Assembly (NCBI RefSeq): GCF_000741285.1
Contig: NZ_JGZE01000013.1
Location: forward strand, 16,113-80,112
Source of the DNA: Bifidobacterium mongoliense DSM 21395
GTDB taxonomy: Bacteria; Actinomycetota; Actinomycetes; Actinomycetales; Bifidobacteriaceae
DNA length: 64,000 bases
Direction of reading: 5' to 3'
Shown: one piece after another, positions 52,332 through 62,523 of the stretch
Layout: every line of letters begins with the position of its first letter
Numbering within the stretch: the stretch's first letter is position 1
Program-made: the position numbers and the translations under genes
The notes under the pieces: generated by a model
Seen by the model: the letters and a program-made list of their open reading frames with translations, nothing else
Databases searched by the model: none
Told to the model about the DNA's origin: nothing

Positions 52332-52941
52332 CGGCAATTGTCCTTCTGGGCGTTGTTGAACGCAATCGACGTGAATGCAACCGATAGGCGATTGCGGCTT
52401 CATCGAAGCTTACTATAAGTGCCGCAGATGACTTCGTCGCTGTCCCTCGCACGCCACGGGGCGTGGGCGTGCGTGCGTCATGAGGGCGTGAGCGTGGACC
52501 ATCCCATTGCGCAGATTTGCCTTTCTGGCTATCACCGCTCTATAGTGGCCCCATACATGGCGCGCTTCTGGTGCGTCGTGCGGGCGTCCGGTCGCAGTGC
52601 GTAGGACCGTGACGTCGCTCATACCAAGCATGGCCGTCTCCTTGTCGGCCACCGAGAAAGGGACGTTGATATGCATAGCACATATTCGACATCGTGCATC
52701 CCCGTTCGGTCTGCTTGGCGTTGCTGGCGTCGTTACCTGTAAGTCGCACCGCCGGTCACCCATAGATGCGACATGAGCAGCACTGATCGCGTCTATGCCC
52801 TTGGATTTTTCAGCGGCCGCATAGGGCAATCCCTGCGGCTGTCGGCCATCACGTCTCGGCGTGTGGTCATGTCGGCAGCGATCGGCGAATATCAGCATTC
52901 ACCAGCAATCACCAGCAATCCAAGAGAACGAAGAGCATCAT
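52332..52941. other. long divergent intergenic region with leader hairpins
   Basis: No convincing gene in 610 bp. Toward the ABC operon it carries a stem GTCGCA/TGCGAC (52743-52748 with 52767-52772) and a hairpin GCCGCA...TGCGGC with inner AGGG/CCCT (52816-52839). These could be leader structures. I saw no T-box consensus. Confidence 0.5.
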
Positions 52942-54009
52942 ATGTCATCTCACAACACCACCAGTAAAGGCCTTATGGCCACCATCGCCGCGATCGCGCT
53001 CATCCTCGTGGGCGTGTTCATGTATTACATGGGTTCGATGAACGCCGGACGTTCGTCGGCGGGCACTTCGGGCGGCCAGCAGTCGGCGGCCGCGGGTGCC
53101 GGGGCCATGAAGCGCATCGGCATCCTGCAGTACGTCACCCACCCGGCGCTCGACGAGATCCACCGCGGTATCATCGACGGCCTTAAGCAGGAGGGCTACG
53201 TCGAGGGCAAGAACATCGAGATCTTCGACCAGAACGGCCAGGCCGATCAGAGCAAGCTCGCCACCATGAGCCAACAGCTCGTCGGCAAGCACGCGGACGC
53301 GCTCGTCGGCATCGCCACCCCGGCCGCCCAGGCGCTCGCCAACACGACGAACAAGACCCCTATCGTCATGAGCGCGGTCACCGACCCCGTCAGCGCCGGA
53401 CTGGTCAAGGACATGACGCACCCGGGCGGCAACATCACCGGCGTCTCCGACCAGCCGCCGGTCGCCAAGCAGATCGATCTGGGGCTCAAGCTCATGCCGC
53501 ACGCCAAGACCGTGGGCATGCTCTACTCCTCGAGCGAGGACAACTCCAAATTCCAGGTCGACCAGGCCACCAAGCAGGCCGAGCAGCGTGGACTGACGGT
53601 CAAGAAGTTCGCCGTGCCCTCCAGCAACGAGATCGCGCAGACCGTGCAGGTGATGAGCGGCCAGGTCGACTTCATCTATATTCCGCTCGACAACACCATC
53701 GCCAACGCGATGCCGACCGTCGTCCAGGAGGCCGACAAGACCGGCAAGCCCGTCATCACCGCCGTCGACACCATGGTCAAGCAGGGCGGCTTGGCGACCA
53801 TCGGCGTCAACCAGTACCAGCTCGGCATCAAGACCGGGCAGATGGCCGCCGACATCCTGCACGGCAAGGCGAAGCCCGCCGACACCCCCGTCTTCACCGT
53901 CAGCAAGGGCGACACCATCCTCAACCGGAGCAAGGCGAAGGAACTCGGCATCACCATTCCCGATGACGTCGCAGCCGGCGCCACAATCGTGGGGGACAGC
54001 AAGCAATGA
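52942..54009 (+). CDS. ABC transporter substrate-binding protein, TrpX-like
   Basis: A 355-residue protein from MSSHNTTSKGLMATIAAIAL at 52942. The N-terminal helix anchors it but no lipobox Cys is present. The ABC_sub_bind features are KRIGILQYVTHPALDEIHRG, ADALVGIATPAAQALANTTN, TPIVMSAVTDPVSAGLV and FIYIPLDNTIANAMPTVVQE. It captures substrate for the permease encoded next; members include tryptophan/tyrosine systems. Substrate not determined. Confidence 0.88.
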   Translation: MSSHNTTSKGLMATIAAIALILVGVFMYYMGSMNAGRSSAGTSGGQQSAAAGAGAMKRIGILQYVTHPALDEIHRGIIDGLKQEGYVEGKNIEIFDQNGQADQSKLATMSQQLVGKHADALVGIATPAAQALANTTNKTPIVMSAVTDPVSAGLVKDMTHPGGNITGVSDQPPVAKQIDLGLKLMPHAKTVGMLYSSSEDNSKFQVDQATKQAEQRGLTVKKFAVPSSNEIAQTVQVMSGQVDFIYIPLDNTIANAMPTVVQEADKTGKPVITAVDTMVKQGGLATIGVNQYQLGIKTGQMAADILHGKAKPADTPVFTVSKGDTILNRSKAKELGITIPDDVAAGATIVGDSKQ

Positions 54010-54917
54010 TCATCTCATCCATCGGCCAGGGCATGCTCTGGAGCATCCTGGGGCTCGGCATCTTCATGACCTACCGCATCCTGGGCTTTCCCGACATGAC
54101 GACCGAGGGTTCCTTCCCCCTGGGCGGTGCGGTCTGCGTCGCGGCCATCACGCAAGGCGTCAACCCGTTACTCGCCACGCTGCTGGGCATCGGGGCGGGC
54201 ATGTGCGCCGGGCTCGTGACGGGACTGCTCTATACGAAAGGCAGGATCCCCGTGGTCCTCGCCGGCATCCTAGTCATGTCCGCGCTCAATTCGGTCATGC
54301 TGTTCGTCATGCGCTCGCCCAACCTCTCGCTGCTTGGTCTGCCGCGGCTATCGGACGCGTTCCGCGGCGTGACGCTGCCGGACCACTACGACACCGTGTT
54401 CATCGGCCTCATCGCCGTGATTGTGGTGGTCTCGCTCATGGCCTTCTTCTTCAACACCGAATTCGGCCAGGCGTACATCGCCACCGGCGACAACGCGACC
54501 ATGGCCCGCTCCCTGGGCATCCGCACCGACCGCATGACGATCGTCGGTCTGGTGCTTTCGAACGGTCTCATCGCGCTGTCGGGGGCGCTCATCGCGCAGA
54601 ACGACGGGTACGCCGACGTGAGCAAGGGCATCGGCACCATCGTGATCGGCCTGTCGTCGATCATCATCGGCGAGGTGATCTACGGGGAGCTGACCTTCTT
54701 CCAACGCATGCTCGCCACGGTCGTGGGCAGCATCATCTACCAGCTGCTTATTCTCCTGGTGATCAGGCTGGGCTTTGACACCACCTATCTCAAGTTCTTC
54801 TCGGCGGTCGTGCTGTCGGCCTGCATGCTCATTCCACAGCTGCGCAAGAGTCTGAAGCTCACCACTGGATTCGAACGGGGCGGCGGTGCGGCGGCACGTC
54901 AGGAGGCGGCATTGTGA
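54006..54917 (+). CDS. ABC transporter permease, TrpY-like
   Basis: A 303-residue protein with about eight TM helices. Conserved GIFMTYRILGFPDMTTEGSF, AGICAGLVTGLLYTKGRIP-type segment (here GAGMCAGLVTGLLYTKGRIP) and GDNATMARSLGIRTDRMTIV. It forms the channel and overlaps the substrate-binding protein by 4 bases (ATGA) and the ATPase by 4 bases (GTGA). Confidence 0.9.
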   Translation: MIISSIGQGMLWSILGLGIFMTYRILGFPDMTTEGSFPLGGAVCVAAITQGVNPLLATLLGIGAGMCAGLVTGLLYTKGRIPVVLAGILVMSALNSVMLFVMRSPNLSLLGLPRLSDAFRGVTLPDHYDTVFIGLIAVIVVVSLMAFFFNTEFGQAYIATGDNATMARSLGIRTDRMTIVGLVLSNGLIALSGALIAQNDGYADVSKGIGTIVIGLSSIIIGEVIYGELTFFQRMLATVVGSIIYQLLILLVIRLGFDTTYLKFFSAVVLSACMLIPQLRKSLKLTTGFERGGGAAARQEAAL

Positions 54918-55747
54918 GCGGGAATAGCATGAACGGCAGTGGTGTGAACCCGGGTCTCGTGAACGGGAATAGCATGAACGCCGACGTCAGGTTGCAGATC
55001 AAGGACGGCACCGAGATCGTCGACAACGGCATGAACGAACGCAAGACCATTCTCGACCATGTCGACCTCGCGGTACGTGCTGGTGAGTTCGTCACCGTGC
55101 TTGGTGGCAACGGCGCAGGGAAAAGCACCTTGTTCAACGTCGTGAGTGGAACTCTGCCGCTCACGCGCGGCCAGGTGCTCATCAATGGTAGAGATGTCAC
55201 CCACGAGTCCGAAGTGGCGCGAGCCTCCAGTGTGGCGCGCGTGTTCCAAGACCCCAAAATGGGCACGGCCCCACGCATGAGCGTGGCGGAGAACCTGCTT
55301 CTGGCCTTGCGCCGTGGTCGGCGCCGCCGGGTGTGGCCCCGCGATCTCGATGCGCACAGGGAGCGTTTCCGCGAGCTGTGCGCCGGCATCGGCAACGGGC
55401 TCGAGGAGCATCTTGACACTCCGGCGGGTAATCTCTCCGGCGGCCAACGTCAAGCGCTCAGTCTCATCATGGCCACGATCGAGGAACCTGATCTGCTGTT
55501 GCTTGACGAGCATACGGCCGCGCTCGACCCCAAGACCTCGAAGCAGCTCATGCGCATCACCGCGGAGAAAATCAAGCAGAGTCACCTGACATGCCTGATG
55601 ATCACTCACCGCATGGATGACGCACTGGTTTATGGCGACCGGCTCATCGTCATGAGTAAGGGTGGCATCGCACGTGATCTGGATCGCGAGCAGAAGCGCG
55701 AGCTGACGATGCCCGATCTGTTGCAATTCTTCGAAGACGGATTCTAG
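54914..55747 (+). CDS. ABC transporter ATP-binding protein, TrpZ-like
   Basis: A 277-residue ATPase from GTG 54914. Walker A GGNGAGKSTLFNVV, signature LSGGQRQALSLIMA, Walker B PDLLLLDEHTAALDP and the H-loop LMITHRMDDAL. A duplicated 16-bp segment (GGGAATAGCATGAACG at 54920 and again about 45 bases later) encodes a short N-terminal repeat (NSMN). Completes the three-gene transporter. Confidence 0.92.
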   Translation: MSGNSMNGSGVNPGLVNGNSMNADVRLQIKDGTEIVDNGMNERKTILDHVDLAVRAGEFVTVLGGNGAGKSTLFNVVSGTLPLTRGQVLINGRDVTHESEVARASSVARVFQDPKMGTAPRMSVAENLLLALRRGRRRRVWPRDLDAHRERFRELCAGIGNGLEEHLDTPAGNLSGGQRQALSLIMATIEEPDLLLLDEHTAALDPKTSKQLMRITAEKIKQSHLTCLMITHRMDDALVYGDRLIVMSKGGIARDLDREQKRELTMPDLLQFFEDGF

Positions 55748-55838
55748 GGGGCACTCTGGCGGTGGTCGAAGAGCTGTGCTGATGGCTTGGATCTCAAGCG
55801 TTCTGCCATGCTGCGATAGGTCTGGATAGAATGATGTC

Positions 55839-56747
55839 GTGCATATCCTGCTTCCACCGTCCGAAGGCAAAACCGCGCCCGTTTCAGGGCCGGCTCTTGA
55901 CCTTGATGCGTTGTCTTTTCCGCAGTTCGGTGCCGCGCGCCGGCGTGTGCTCGAGGCGTTGATCGAAGCTTCCTCAAGATCCGATGCGCGTGATCTATTG
56001 CGTGTGGGCGCGCGGATCATGTCCGAGGTCAGGGCCCAGAGCAGTGATCTGCTGTCTCGGCCCTGCGCGCCGGCGCGCGAGCTCTACACCGGTGTGCTCT
56101 ATGATGCCGCCAAGTTGCATGCCGGCGATGACGTGCTGATTTTCTCCGGACTCTTCGGTGTCACGACGGGGGAGGATCTCATTCCCGACTACAGGCTGCC
56201 CATTGGTGCTACGTTGCCTGGCCTGGGCAGTGTCAAATCGTTCTGGCGCCGGGAGTTTGCCCGATGGTGGCCTGCCGGTGATGTCACCGCTGGCGTCACC
56301 GTCGACATGCGTTCCCAAGCCTATGCCGTCACGGTGCCGCAGGGCCCATGGTGGGATGTGAGCATCACTGATTCGCATGGACGAGTCATCTCGCATATGG
56401 CCAAGCATTATCGAGGGTTGCTCACACGAGCGCTGCTTGATGCCGAGAGCTGCGTTGAAGCCCGGTCTCATGGTGAGTCTCAACCTCATGACGGGCCTCG
56501 GTCTCATGGTGAGTCTCAGCCCCATGATGGACCCCGTGCTCTGGCCCGCTCCTATGGTGATTCTCATGGTGATTCCGCGGATCAATCCGCGCGAGGCGTG
56601 GCTTCAACGTATTGGTCTGTCGGTGATGTGGCCGGGGAACGCCGGCTTGTGAGTGATGTGGCTAAGATCGCACGCAGCCTAGGTCGGGTTGATGTGGTCG
56701 AGGACGGCCTGTGTCATCATCTGACTCTGACCCCGTTCGGGCGGTGA
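55839..56747 (+). CDS. YaaA/DUF328 family protein with an internal repeat insertion
   Basis: A 302-residue protein from GTG 55839. The N-terminal core MHILLPPSEGKTAPVSGPAL and the VLIFSGLFGVTTGEDLIPDY, YRLPIGATLPGLGSVKSFWR and TVDMRSQAYAVTVPQGPWWD motifs are YaaA. A duplicated 12-residue unit (RSHGESQPHDGP) and flanking region interrupt it before the C-terminal YWSVGDVAGERRLVSDVAKI. YaaA lowers free iron and protects from peroxide in E. coli. Confidence 0.85.
   Translation: MHILLPPSEGKTAPVSGPALDLDALSFPQFGAARRRVLEALIEASSRSDARDLLRVGARIMSEVRAQSSDLLSRPCAPARELYTGVLYDAAKLHAGDDVLIFSGLFGVTTGEDLIPDYRLPIGATLPGLGSVKSFWRREFARWWPAGDVTAGVTVDMRSQAYAVTVPQGPWWDVSITDSHGRVISHMAKHYRGLLTRALLDAESCVEARSHGESQPHDGPRSHGESQPHDGPRALARSYGDSHGDSADQSARGVASTYWSVGDVAGERRLVSDVAKIARSLGRVDVVEDGLCHHLTLTPFGR
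56463..56534. repeat. two 36-bp direct repeats inside yaaA
   Basis: Units at 56463-56498 and 56499-56534 differ at a few positions and encode RSHGESQPHDGP twice, in frame. Copy-number change would not shift the frame. Confidence 0.8.
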
Positions 56748-57418
56748 ATGAGGGACGCCGCGTAGGCATCATATCAACCCGTCATCGTGCTCTTGGCGTC
56801 TTCTCGCTGTTTTCGGCGCAGCTCGGCAGCCTAAGTGGAGGGGTGTCGCCATCGTCGGGTTTAGTGGGCGTTTTTGCGGGGGGGGATGCGCAGCTCGGCC
56901 GTGGATCGGGGCGAAAAACGGCGGAACCGCAATGATCCGTCGGACGGCATTCACAAAAGCTACTTGGGCGTACGCCCAGCGAATGGAAAAACCGCTCACC
57001 GAAGGCTGAATCCGCGCATGATTCTCGCCCCCGAGGGCACTCGGGGCGAGAAGAAACGCACCGCAACGCCAACCCCCGCAGACCACAGCCAAACCAGCAT
57101 GCCAGCTGAACCATTGGCTGAACTAGGATGTCGGCTGGATCACGGCCAAACCAGTGTGCCAGCCAAACTGAACCACCAGTTGAACCACTAGCCCCAACCA
57201 GCAGCCCAACCAGCAGCCCGACCGCCAGCTGAGTCACCAGCCCGACCACCAGCCTTATTGTCTTGGTTGTCTTGTCATGCTGTCACAGCTGCCACAGCTG
57301 TGACGCGGGCTGCACTTGGCGGATTGGATGCATTATCTGCCACGCCCGCAGTACTTGTTGCACTCGCCTCGTCTGTGATGGTGCCTGCTCGATGGTGTCT
57401 GCGCCCGTCGCTCCGCAA
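56748..57418. other. intergenic region with low-complexity repeats
   Basis: No ORF judged real. It contains the perfect palindrome TGGGCGTACGCCCA (56965-56978), a nine-G run at about 56877, and CCAGC/CCAACCAG-type repeats from about 57100 to 57250. The repeats are coding-neutral. Confidence 0.5.
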
Positions 57419-58723
57419 TTACTCGGCTTGGCGGCTGATGCTGGTGCCGGCCGTTGCCCCGGCCAGCGGCTTAACCCGCGAGACCAACCAGATGCTCGCA
57501 AGCGCGATGGCAAACAATATGGTGAGCACCGGGATGAGGGCCGCGTAGCGGTGGGTCTGATCGGGGGTGTGGGTGATGACGAACGAGGCGAGCTGATTGC
57601 CCGAGAGTCCGGCGAAGGCCCAGGCGCTCAAGGTCAGACCATGCGTGGTCGAAACCGTCTTGGTGCCGAAATGCTGGTCGAGCAGCACGGGCAGCGTGGA
57701 GAAGCCGCCGCCGTACCCGGCGTTGACCAGGAACAGCATGGCGAGCACGGCCCAGAGCAGGGCGTTGTCGACGCTATTGGTCACGATCTGGAGCAGGCAG
57801 ACGGCGATCGACATGACGAAGATGATCACGTAGCTCGTCTCGCGGCGTTTGAGGTGGTCCGACAGGGTGGAGAAGCCGATGCGGCCGGCGGTGTTGAACA
57901 CCGAGTCCACGGCCAGCACGGTCGCCACGATTCCGGCAGTGGCCGCGGCGAAGGCGGTGGGGTTCATGGAGGCGAAGCGCGGGAACTGACGCAGCACGTC
58001 GCGCAGGATGTCCTTCTCCTGAGAGATCAGCGCCAGGCCGCAGGTGATGTTGATGTAGAAGGCGAGCCAGATGCCCCAGAACACGGGTTTGCGCATGATG
58101 GCGCGGCGGCTCACGTGCGAGGCCTGAGCGTCATAGACCCAGCCCTTCGGACGCTTGATGAGCAGGAATCCACCGAACATCATGACCGCGTAGATCACTG
58201 CGAGCACGTAGAACATATTCACCAGGCCGACCGTGGCGATGAGGAACTCCATGGCCGGGCTTGCGATGGCCTTGGCCAGGCCGAATCCGGCCACCGCGAT
58301 GCCGGTGGCCAGACCCTTGTTATTCGAGAACCACAGCATGAGGTTCTTCACCGGTGTCAGATACCCCACGCCCAGACCCACGCCCATGATCGCGCCGTAG
58401 CAGATGAATACGCCCGGCAGGAAGTTCAGCGCGATGCTGGCGCCCGTACCCGCGAAGCCCACGATGAAGCAAGCCATGGAGACCAACGCGGATTTCTTGA
58501 TGTTCCGTTCGACCATGGGGCCGGCGAATGCCGCCGACATGCCCAGGAAGAAGATCGCCAGCGAGAAGCCCCACTCCACTTCGGAGGCCCCCACATGCAT
58601 GCGGTCGGCGATGAGCTGCTTGAACACGCTCCAGCAGTACACGGTGCCGATGGGGATGTGGATGAGCAGTGCGGGGATAATGGCGCGGGTCCAGGGATTA
58701 TCGGAAAGCGGCTTGAGCTGCAT
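57419..58723 (-). CDS. OFA-family MFS transporter
   Basis: 434 residues from ATG 58723. Twelve TM helices; NPWTRAIIPALLIHIPIGTV, WGFSLAIFFLGMSAAFAGPM, GVGLGVGYLTPVKNLMLWF and AGLSGNQLASFVI are typical of the oxalate/formate antiporter family. Substrate unknown. An alternative start seven codons upstream exists. Confidence 0.86.
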   Translation of the reverse strand: MQLKPLSDNPWTRAIIPALLIHIPIGTVYCWSVFKQLIADRMHVGASEVEWGFSLAIFFLGMSAAFAGPMVERNIKKSALVSMACFIVGFAGTGASIALNFLPGVFICYGAIMGVGLGVGYLTPVKNLMLWFSNNKGLATGIAVAGFGLAKAIASPAMEFLIATVGLVNMFYVLAVIYAVMMFGGFLLIKRPKGWVYDAQASHVSRRAIMRKPVFWGIWLAFYINITCGLALISQEKDILRDVLRQFPRFASMNPTAFAAATAGIVATVLAVDSVFNTAGRIGFSTLSDHLKRRETSYVIIFVMSIAVCLLQIVTNSVDNALLWAVLAMLFLVNAGYGGGFSTLPVLLDQHFGTKTVSTTHGLTLSAWAFAGLSGNQLASFVITHTPDQTHRYAALIPVLTILFAIALASIWLVSRVKPLAGATAGTSISRQAE

Positions 58724-59068
58724 GGAGCAGATTCCTCTCAACATGGATGGCTGTTGGATAGGATGTGTATGGTCTCGTTGCGTTGCGCATGATGGCCTCG
58801 TGGAGGTTCATATCACATTGAGTCGAGCTTGAGTTGATGGTGCGTTGCTGTCACGTTGAGTGAGACGATACACATGGTATCCGCAACCATATGTAAGGGA
58901 TAATGGCGCTCAACACTGGCAGGGTATAGCGTCCTCGGAGTCGCCATGCCAAGCGTCGGCGTGAGAAAACTCACATTGACATTGTTCGCTTTCGTTGCGA
59001 TGGGCGAGCGCGGATGCAGCGGTCTGCATCGGCGGCGGCGCCTGATGTGCATTCAGCCCGCAGTCGCG
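58724..59068. other. intergenic, no gene seen
   Basis: 345 bases without a credible ORF or strong hairpin; probably the promoter region for the MFS gene. Confidence 0.4.
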
Positions 59069-59653
59069 TCACCAGGGTTGCTGAGCCGCCTCGGATGTCT
59101 GTCGCGGCCGCCGTGATGCTCGACTCCTCGCTGGAGACTCGCCGTAGTTCGGATGCTGCTCGGCCCACCGTTCGAACTCCGTCGTGAGATTGGCATTGGC
59201 CCGGCCGGTGCGGATGATGCGGCGAAGACCGGCAAGCAGGAACACCAGTGCGCAGAGTATCGTTCCTCCAACGATTGCCAGTCGTGTCGGCAGTGTGTTC
59301 GGTGAGAAGGAGGCGGCGCCGAGTGCGAATGTGCCGATGAGTGAATACATTCCCAGCTTGGCGGCCTTGGCCAGCGTCGCGGTGTTGTTGTTCAGTACGG
59401 TGATGAGTTTGATGGTCGACTCAATCTCCGCAGTGCTCAACGCAGTATCCAACGGCTGGTCGAGGCCGGCATGGGCATCCGGGATGCTGTGCCGACCGGC
59501 CCGTTGCCTCGATTTCAGTTCTCGTCGCAGGTTCTTCAACGCATGTGAGGTAGAGAACCGTGTGCGATGACGCAGCGCGAGTTTGATGACCACGGCCACC
59601 GCGATAACCGTGACCACGCCGATGAACGCTATGTACGTGTAGACCCAAGCCAT
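59069..59653 (-). CDS. two-TM hypothetical membrane protein
   Basis: 194 residues from ATG 59653: MAWVYTYIAFIGVVTVIAVA, a central Ser/Ala-rich part, a second TM (LAIVGGTILCALVFLLAGLR) and a basic C-terminus ending EAAQQPW. No family recognised. The longer frame to 59836 is upstream shadow. Confidence 0.65.
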   Translation of the reverse strand: MAWVYTYIAFIGVVTVIAVAVVIKLALRHRTRFSTSHALKNLRRELKSRQRAGRHSIPDAHAGLDQPLDTALSTAEIESTIKLITVLNNNTATLAKAAKLGMYSLIGTFALGAASFSPNTLPTRLAIVGGTILCALVFLLAGLRRIIRTGRANANLTTEFERWAEQHPNYGESPARSRASRRPRQTSEAAQQPW

Positions 59654-59942
59654 GGTGTTGAGTGTCTCAGACGTCACAGACCGTGACGGCACGGTTCCCC
59701 ACGCGATGATGCCCGTTGGTCGGGCAGCCCCCCATGCGTCCCGGCATGCCGATTCGATGTGCGCACCGCTGGGATTCACAGCTTCCTGGATTGCGTATCT
59801 GCATCGGTGGTCTCGAAGCATGAGTGACGACAGCAATGATTATCGAAGATTATATGATTATTATAGGTACTCTAGTTTTTGTAGTAAGGTGGTGTGGACC
59901 ACACGACGGGCCACACGATGGGTACGGAACGAGGGGGCAGTC

Positions 59943-60341
59943 ATGGCACATGGAGCGTCGTCGGTCTCGTACGGCGAGGCGTCGGTCTCGTACAGCGGAT
60001 CTCCGGCAATCGCTTGTGATGGTTTCCTTGCTGCCGTGGACATCATCGGCCGCAAGTGGAGCAGCCTGGTGATCCAGGCCATAGCCAAGGGATGCCGAAC
60101 GTTCTCCCAGATATCGTGCTATTCCAACAAGCTCAACGATTCCTCGCTGTCGAAACGGCTCAAGGAGCTCGAGCAACAGGGAATCGTGAAGCGCACGGTC
60201 ATCGATGCCCGGCCTCCCAGGACCATGTATCGTCTCACGCAGTCTGGCGAGGAACTGGCGCCCATACTCGATGCTCTCGAAGCATGGGGTAGTCGGCACC
60301 TTCCTGTCGGCATCGCCTCCGACGGGAAGACGGGCGGGTAA
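59943..60341 (+). CDS. HxlR-family regulator
   Basis: 132 residues from ATG 59943. The winged HTH is CDGFLAAVDIIGRKWSSLVI, QAIAKGCRTFSQISCYSNKL, NDSSLSKRLKELEQQGIVKR and RPPRTMYRLTQSGEELAPIL. It lies directly upstream of the pyruvate oxidase gene and may control it. Such regulators often respond to oxidative or electrophilic stress. Confidence 0.88.
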   Translation: MAHGASSVSYGEASVSYSGSPAIACDGFLAAVDIIGRKWSSLVIQAIAKGCRTFSQISCYSNKLNDSSLSKRLKELEQQGIVKRTVIDARPPRTMYRLTQSGEELAPILDALEAWGSRHLPVGIASDGKTGG

Positions 60342-60459
60342 TCCCGCCGGTGTGCAGTCTTGACATCGTTGCCGGGCATCGTCGTCGCAGATGCTTTGGC
60401 CTGCTGGAGTTGCGACATGGTCAGCGGCCGTATGTGGCGGTCGGGAAGGATATAACACA

Positions 60460-62237
60460 ATGGCAACCATTACTGCGGGACAGGCTCTCGCGAAAGTACT
60501 CGAGCGTTGGGGGTCGACCATGTCTATGGCATCCCGGCGGATTCGATCAACAACGTGGTGGAAGGGCTGGGGCAGGAACGTGAAGCCATCCGGTACATCC
60601 AGGTTCGTCACGAAGAGGCCGGTGCCCTGGCTGCTGCCGCCGATGCGAAGCTCAATGGCACGATCGGTGTGGCGTTCGCCTCGGCGGGTCCGGGATCGGT
60701 GCATATGCTCAATGGGCTCTACGACGCCAAGATGGACAACGTTCCGGTGCTTGCGTTGGTCGGGCAGGTGACGACGCAGTTCCAGAACACGCATTTCTTC
60801 CAGGAACTCAGCGAGGTGCCGATCTTCGCTGACGTGGCGGTCTACAACAGGCAGGTCTCCACTGCCGAGCAAATCCCCGCAGTGATCGAGGATGCCATCA
60901 AGGCGGCATACACACGGCGCGGCGTGGCCGTGGTGATACTTCCCGAAGACCTCACCGGCACATCGATTGAATACGTGGAGCCGCACACCCCCATGGTTTC
61001 GCGGGCACGTGTGAGCTATGCGCTGGACGGGCATGCGTTGGACATGGCGTCCGAGGCAATCACCAAGGCGCAACGGCCGGTGCTCTGGATAGGGCAGGGG
61101 ATGCGCGGCAAGGGCGAGGCGGTCATGCGCTTCGCGGAGCGTTTCCATATGCCGGTCGTCTCGACCGCTCCCGCGACCGGCATCGTTGCGCAGGATTGGC
61201 CGAATTACATGGGGACGCGGGGACGGCTCGGGGATAAACGCGCCTTCGAAGCATCGCAACTTGCGGACCTGATACTGTTCGCCGGGACCAACTATCCCTT
61301 TGCGCGGTTCATGCCTCGCGACAAGACCATCATCCAGGTGAACACCGATCCTTCGGATATCGGCAACCAGATCGAGGCGAGTATCGCCCTTGTGGCTGAC
61401 GGGGCGCAGGTGCTCGACGAGTTGGTGCAGCGGGCCGGACATGATACGGCTACGCTTACCGACGATGCGCCGGCCAAAGCGGCGCGGGCCTTCGAGAAAG
61501 CCGCTCGATCGAACCGGCGCAACTGGCTCGCGTGGCTCGACAACCTCGCGGACGACGATTCCCATGGCTTGGCAGCGGAGGCCGTCATACGCGCTGTGGC
61601 CCGCAACGCTTCCGACAGGGCGGTGTTCGGTTTCGACGTCGGCAACAATACGGCGTGGTCGCTGCGTCAGCTTCCGGTGGGTCCCGACCAGCGCTTCACC
61701 ATGTCTCCTTGGTACGGCACGATGGGGTACGCCGTTCCCGCAGGCCTGTCCGCCGCCGTCTCGCATCCGGAGCGTGACGTGTGGACCATCTCGGGTGACG
61801 GGGGTTTCGCCATGGTCAATCAGGAGATACTCACCGAGGTGCGATACCAGCTTCCCGTCGTCAACGTGGTGCTGGACAACAAGGCATTCGGCTTTATTCG
61901 GCACGAGCAGATCAAAGGGGAACTGGGCTTGTACGGGACCGATCTCGAAGGCGCGGATTGGGCCGGCATGGCGCGCAGTTTTGGAGCAATCGGATTGACC
62001 GCCACCGACAACGCCTCACTCGAGGCCTCATTCGCCGCGATCAGGTCGTACCGGGCCGCTGGCAATACCAGGCCGATTGTGCTCGATGCCAAACTTGCCT
62101 ACATCGATCCGATCGATACGTCGTTCATGCCTCTTGACGAGGCGAAGTTCGGTGCCGCCACGGCCCACGGGTTCCGCAAGCTCTATCACCTTGATGATGA
62201 GCCGACGCTTGCACAGCTCATGGAAAGCCAGGACTGA
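60460..62237 (+). pseudogene. pyruvate oxidase, frameshifted in a G5 run
   Basis: ATG 60460 with AGGA upstream begins MATITAGQALAKVLERWG, the standard N-terminus, then loses frame at five Gs (60509-60513). The next frame continues GVDHVYGIPADSINNVVEGL onward to 62237, giving the ThDP-binding GDGGFAMVNQEILTEVRYQL and the FAD/ThDP core of pyruvate oxidase (pyruvate to acetyl phosphate, CO2 and H2O2). One extra G would restore an intact 592-residue enzyme. A TTG at 60507 could start a shortened product. Confidence 0.82.
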
Positions 62238-62356
62238 TCGCAGGAAATCCCGATACCCAGATACGGTGAGCATCCGGACGAGCCGGGGGGGATTCCTTTC
62301 GGCTCAGGACGGGGGGGATACCGGCGGCTTGGGACGGTTGCGGTGCGGTGGCCGGT

Positions 62357-62523
62357 GGTTCGTACGCGAGGGTTGGAGATTCGGTATGCGGATCGCGGGT
62401 TGGCTGCCAAGGATCCGCGATTGGAATCACGGGGTCGTCGGTTCGCCGCCAAGGGTCGTCGGTTGGCGTGCCGGGGTCGCCGGTTGGCTGCCACGAGTCG
62501 CAGATTCGCTGCCAAGGATCGTC
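62357..62523. repeat. 21-bp minisatellite
   Basis: Degenerate 21-base units (for example at 62398, 62419, 62440, 62461, 62482 and 62503; one earlier unit is 20) give heptad repeats in all frames, such as RRFAAKG on the plus strand and PTDDPWR on the minus strand. No clear gene contains them. Confidence 0.8.

Noticed and set aside
52332..52941. T-box riboswitch upstream of the transporter
   Set aside because: The conserved T-box bulge sequence was not seen; only simple hairpins.
56782..57249. 155-codon minus ORF with Gly/Leu-rich start
   Set aside because: Built from low-complexity repeats, no ribosome site, no domain.
59850..61904. 684-codon minus-strand ORF over the pyruvate oxidase
   Set aside because: It is the antisense shadow of a high-GC gene and reads as basic, low-complexity protein.
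62357..62523. A CRISPR or protein-coding array
   Set aside because: Units are head-to-tail without spacers, and both strand ORFs are short with no start context; best treated as a minisatellite.
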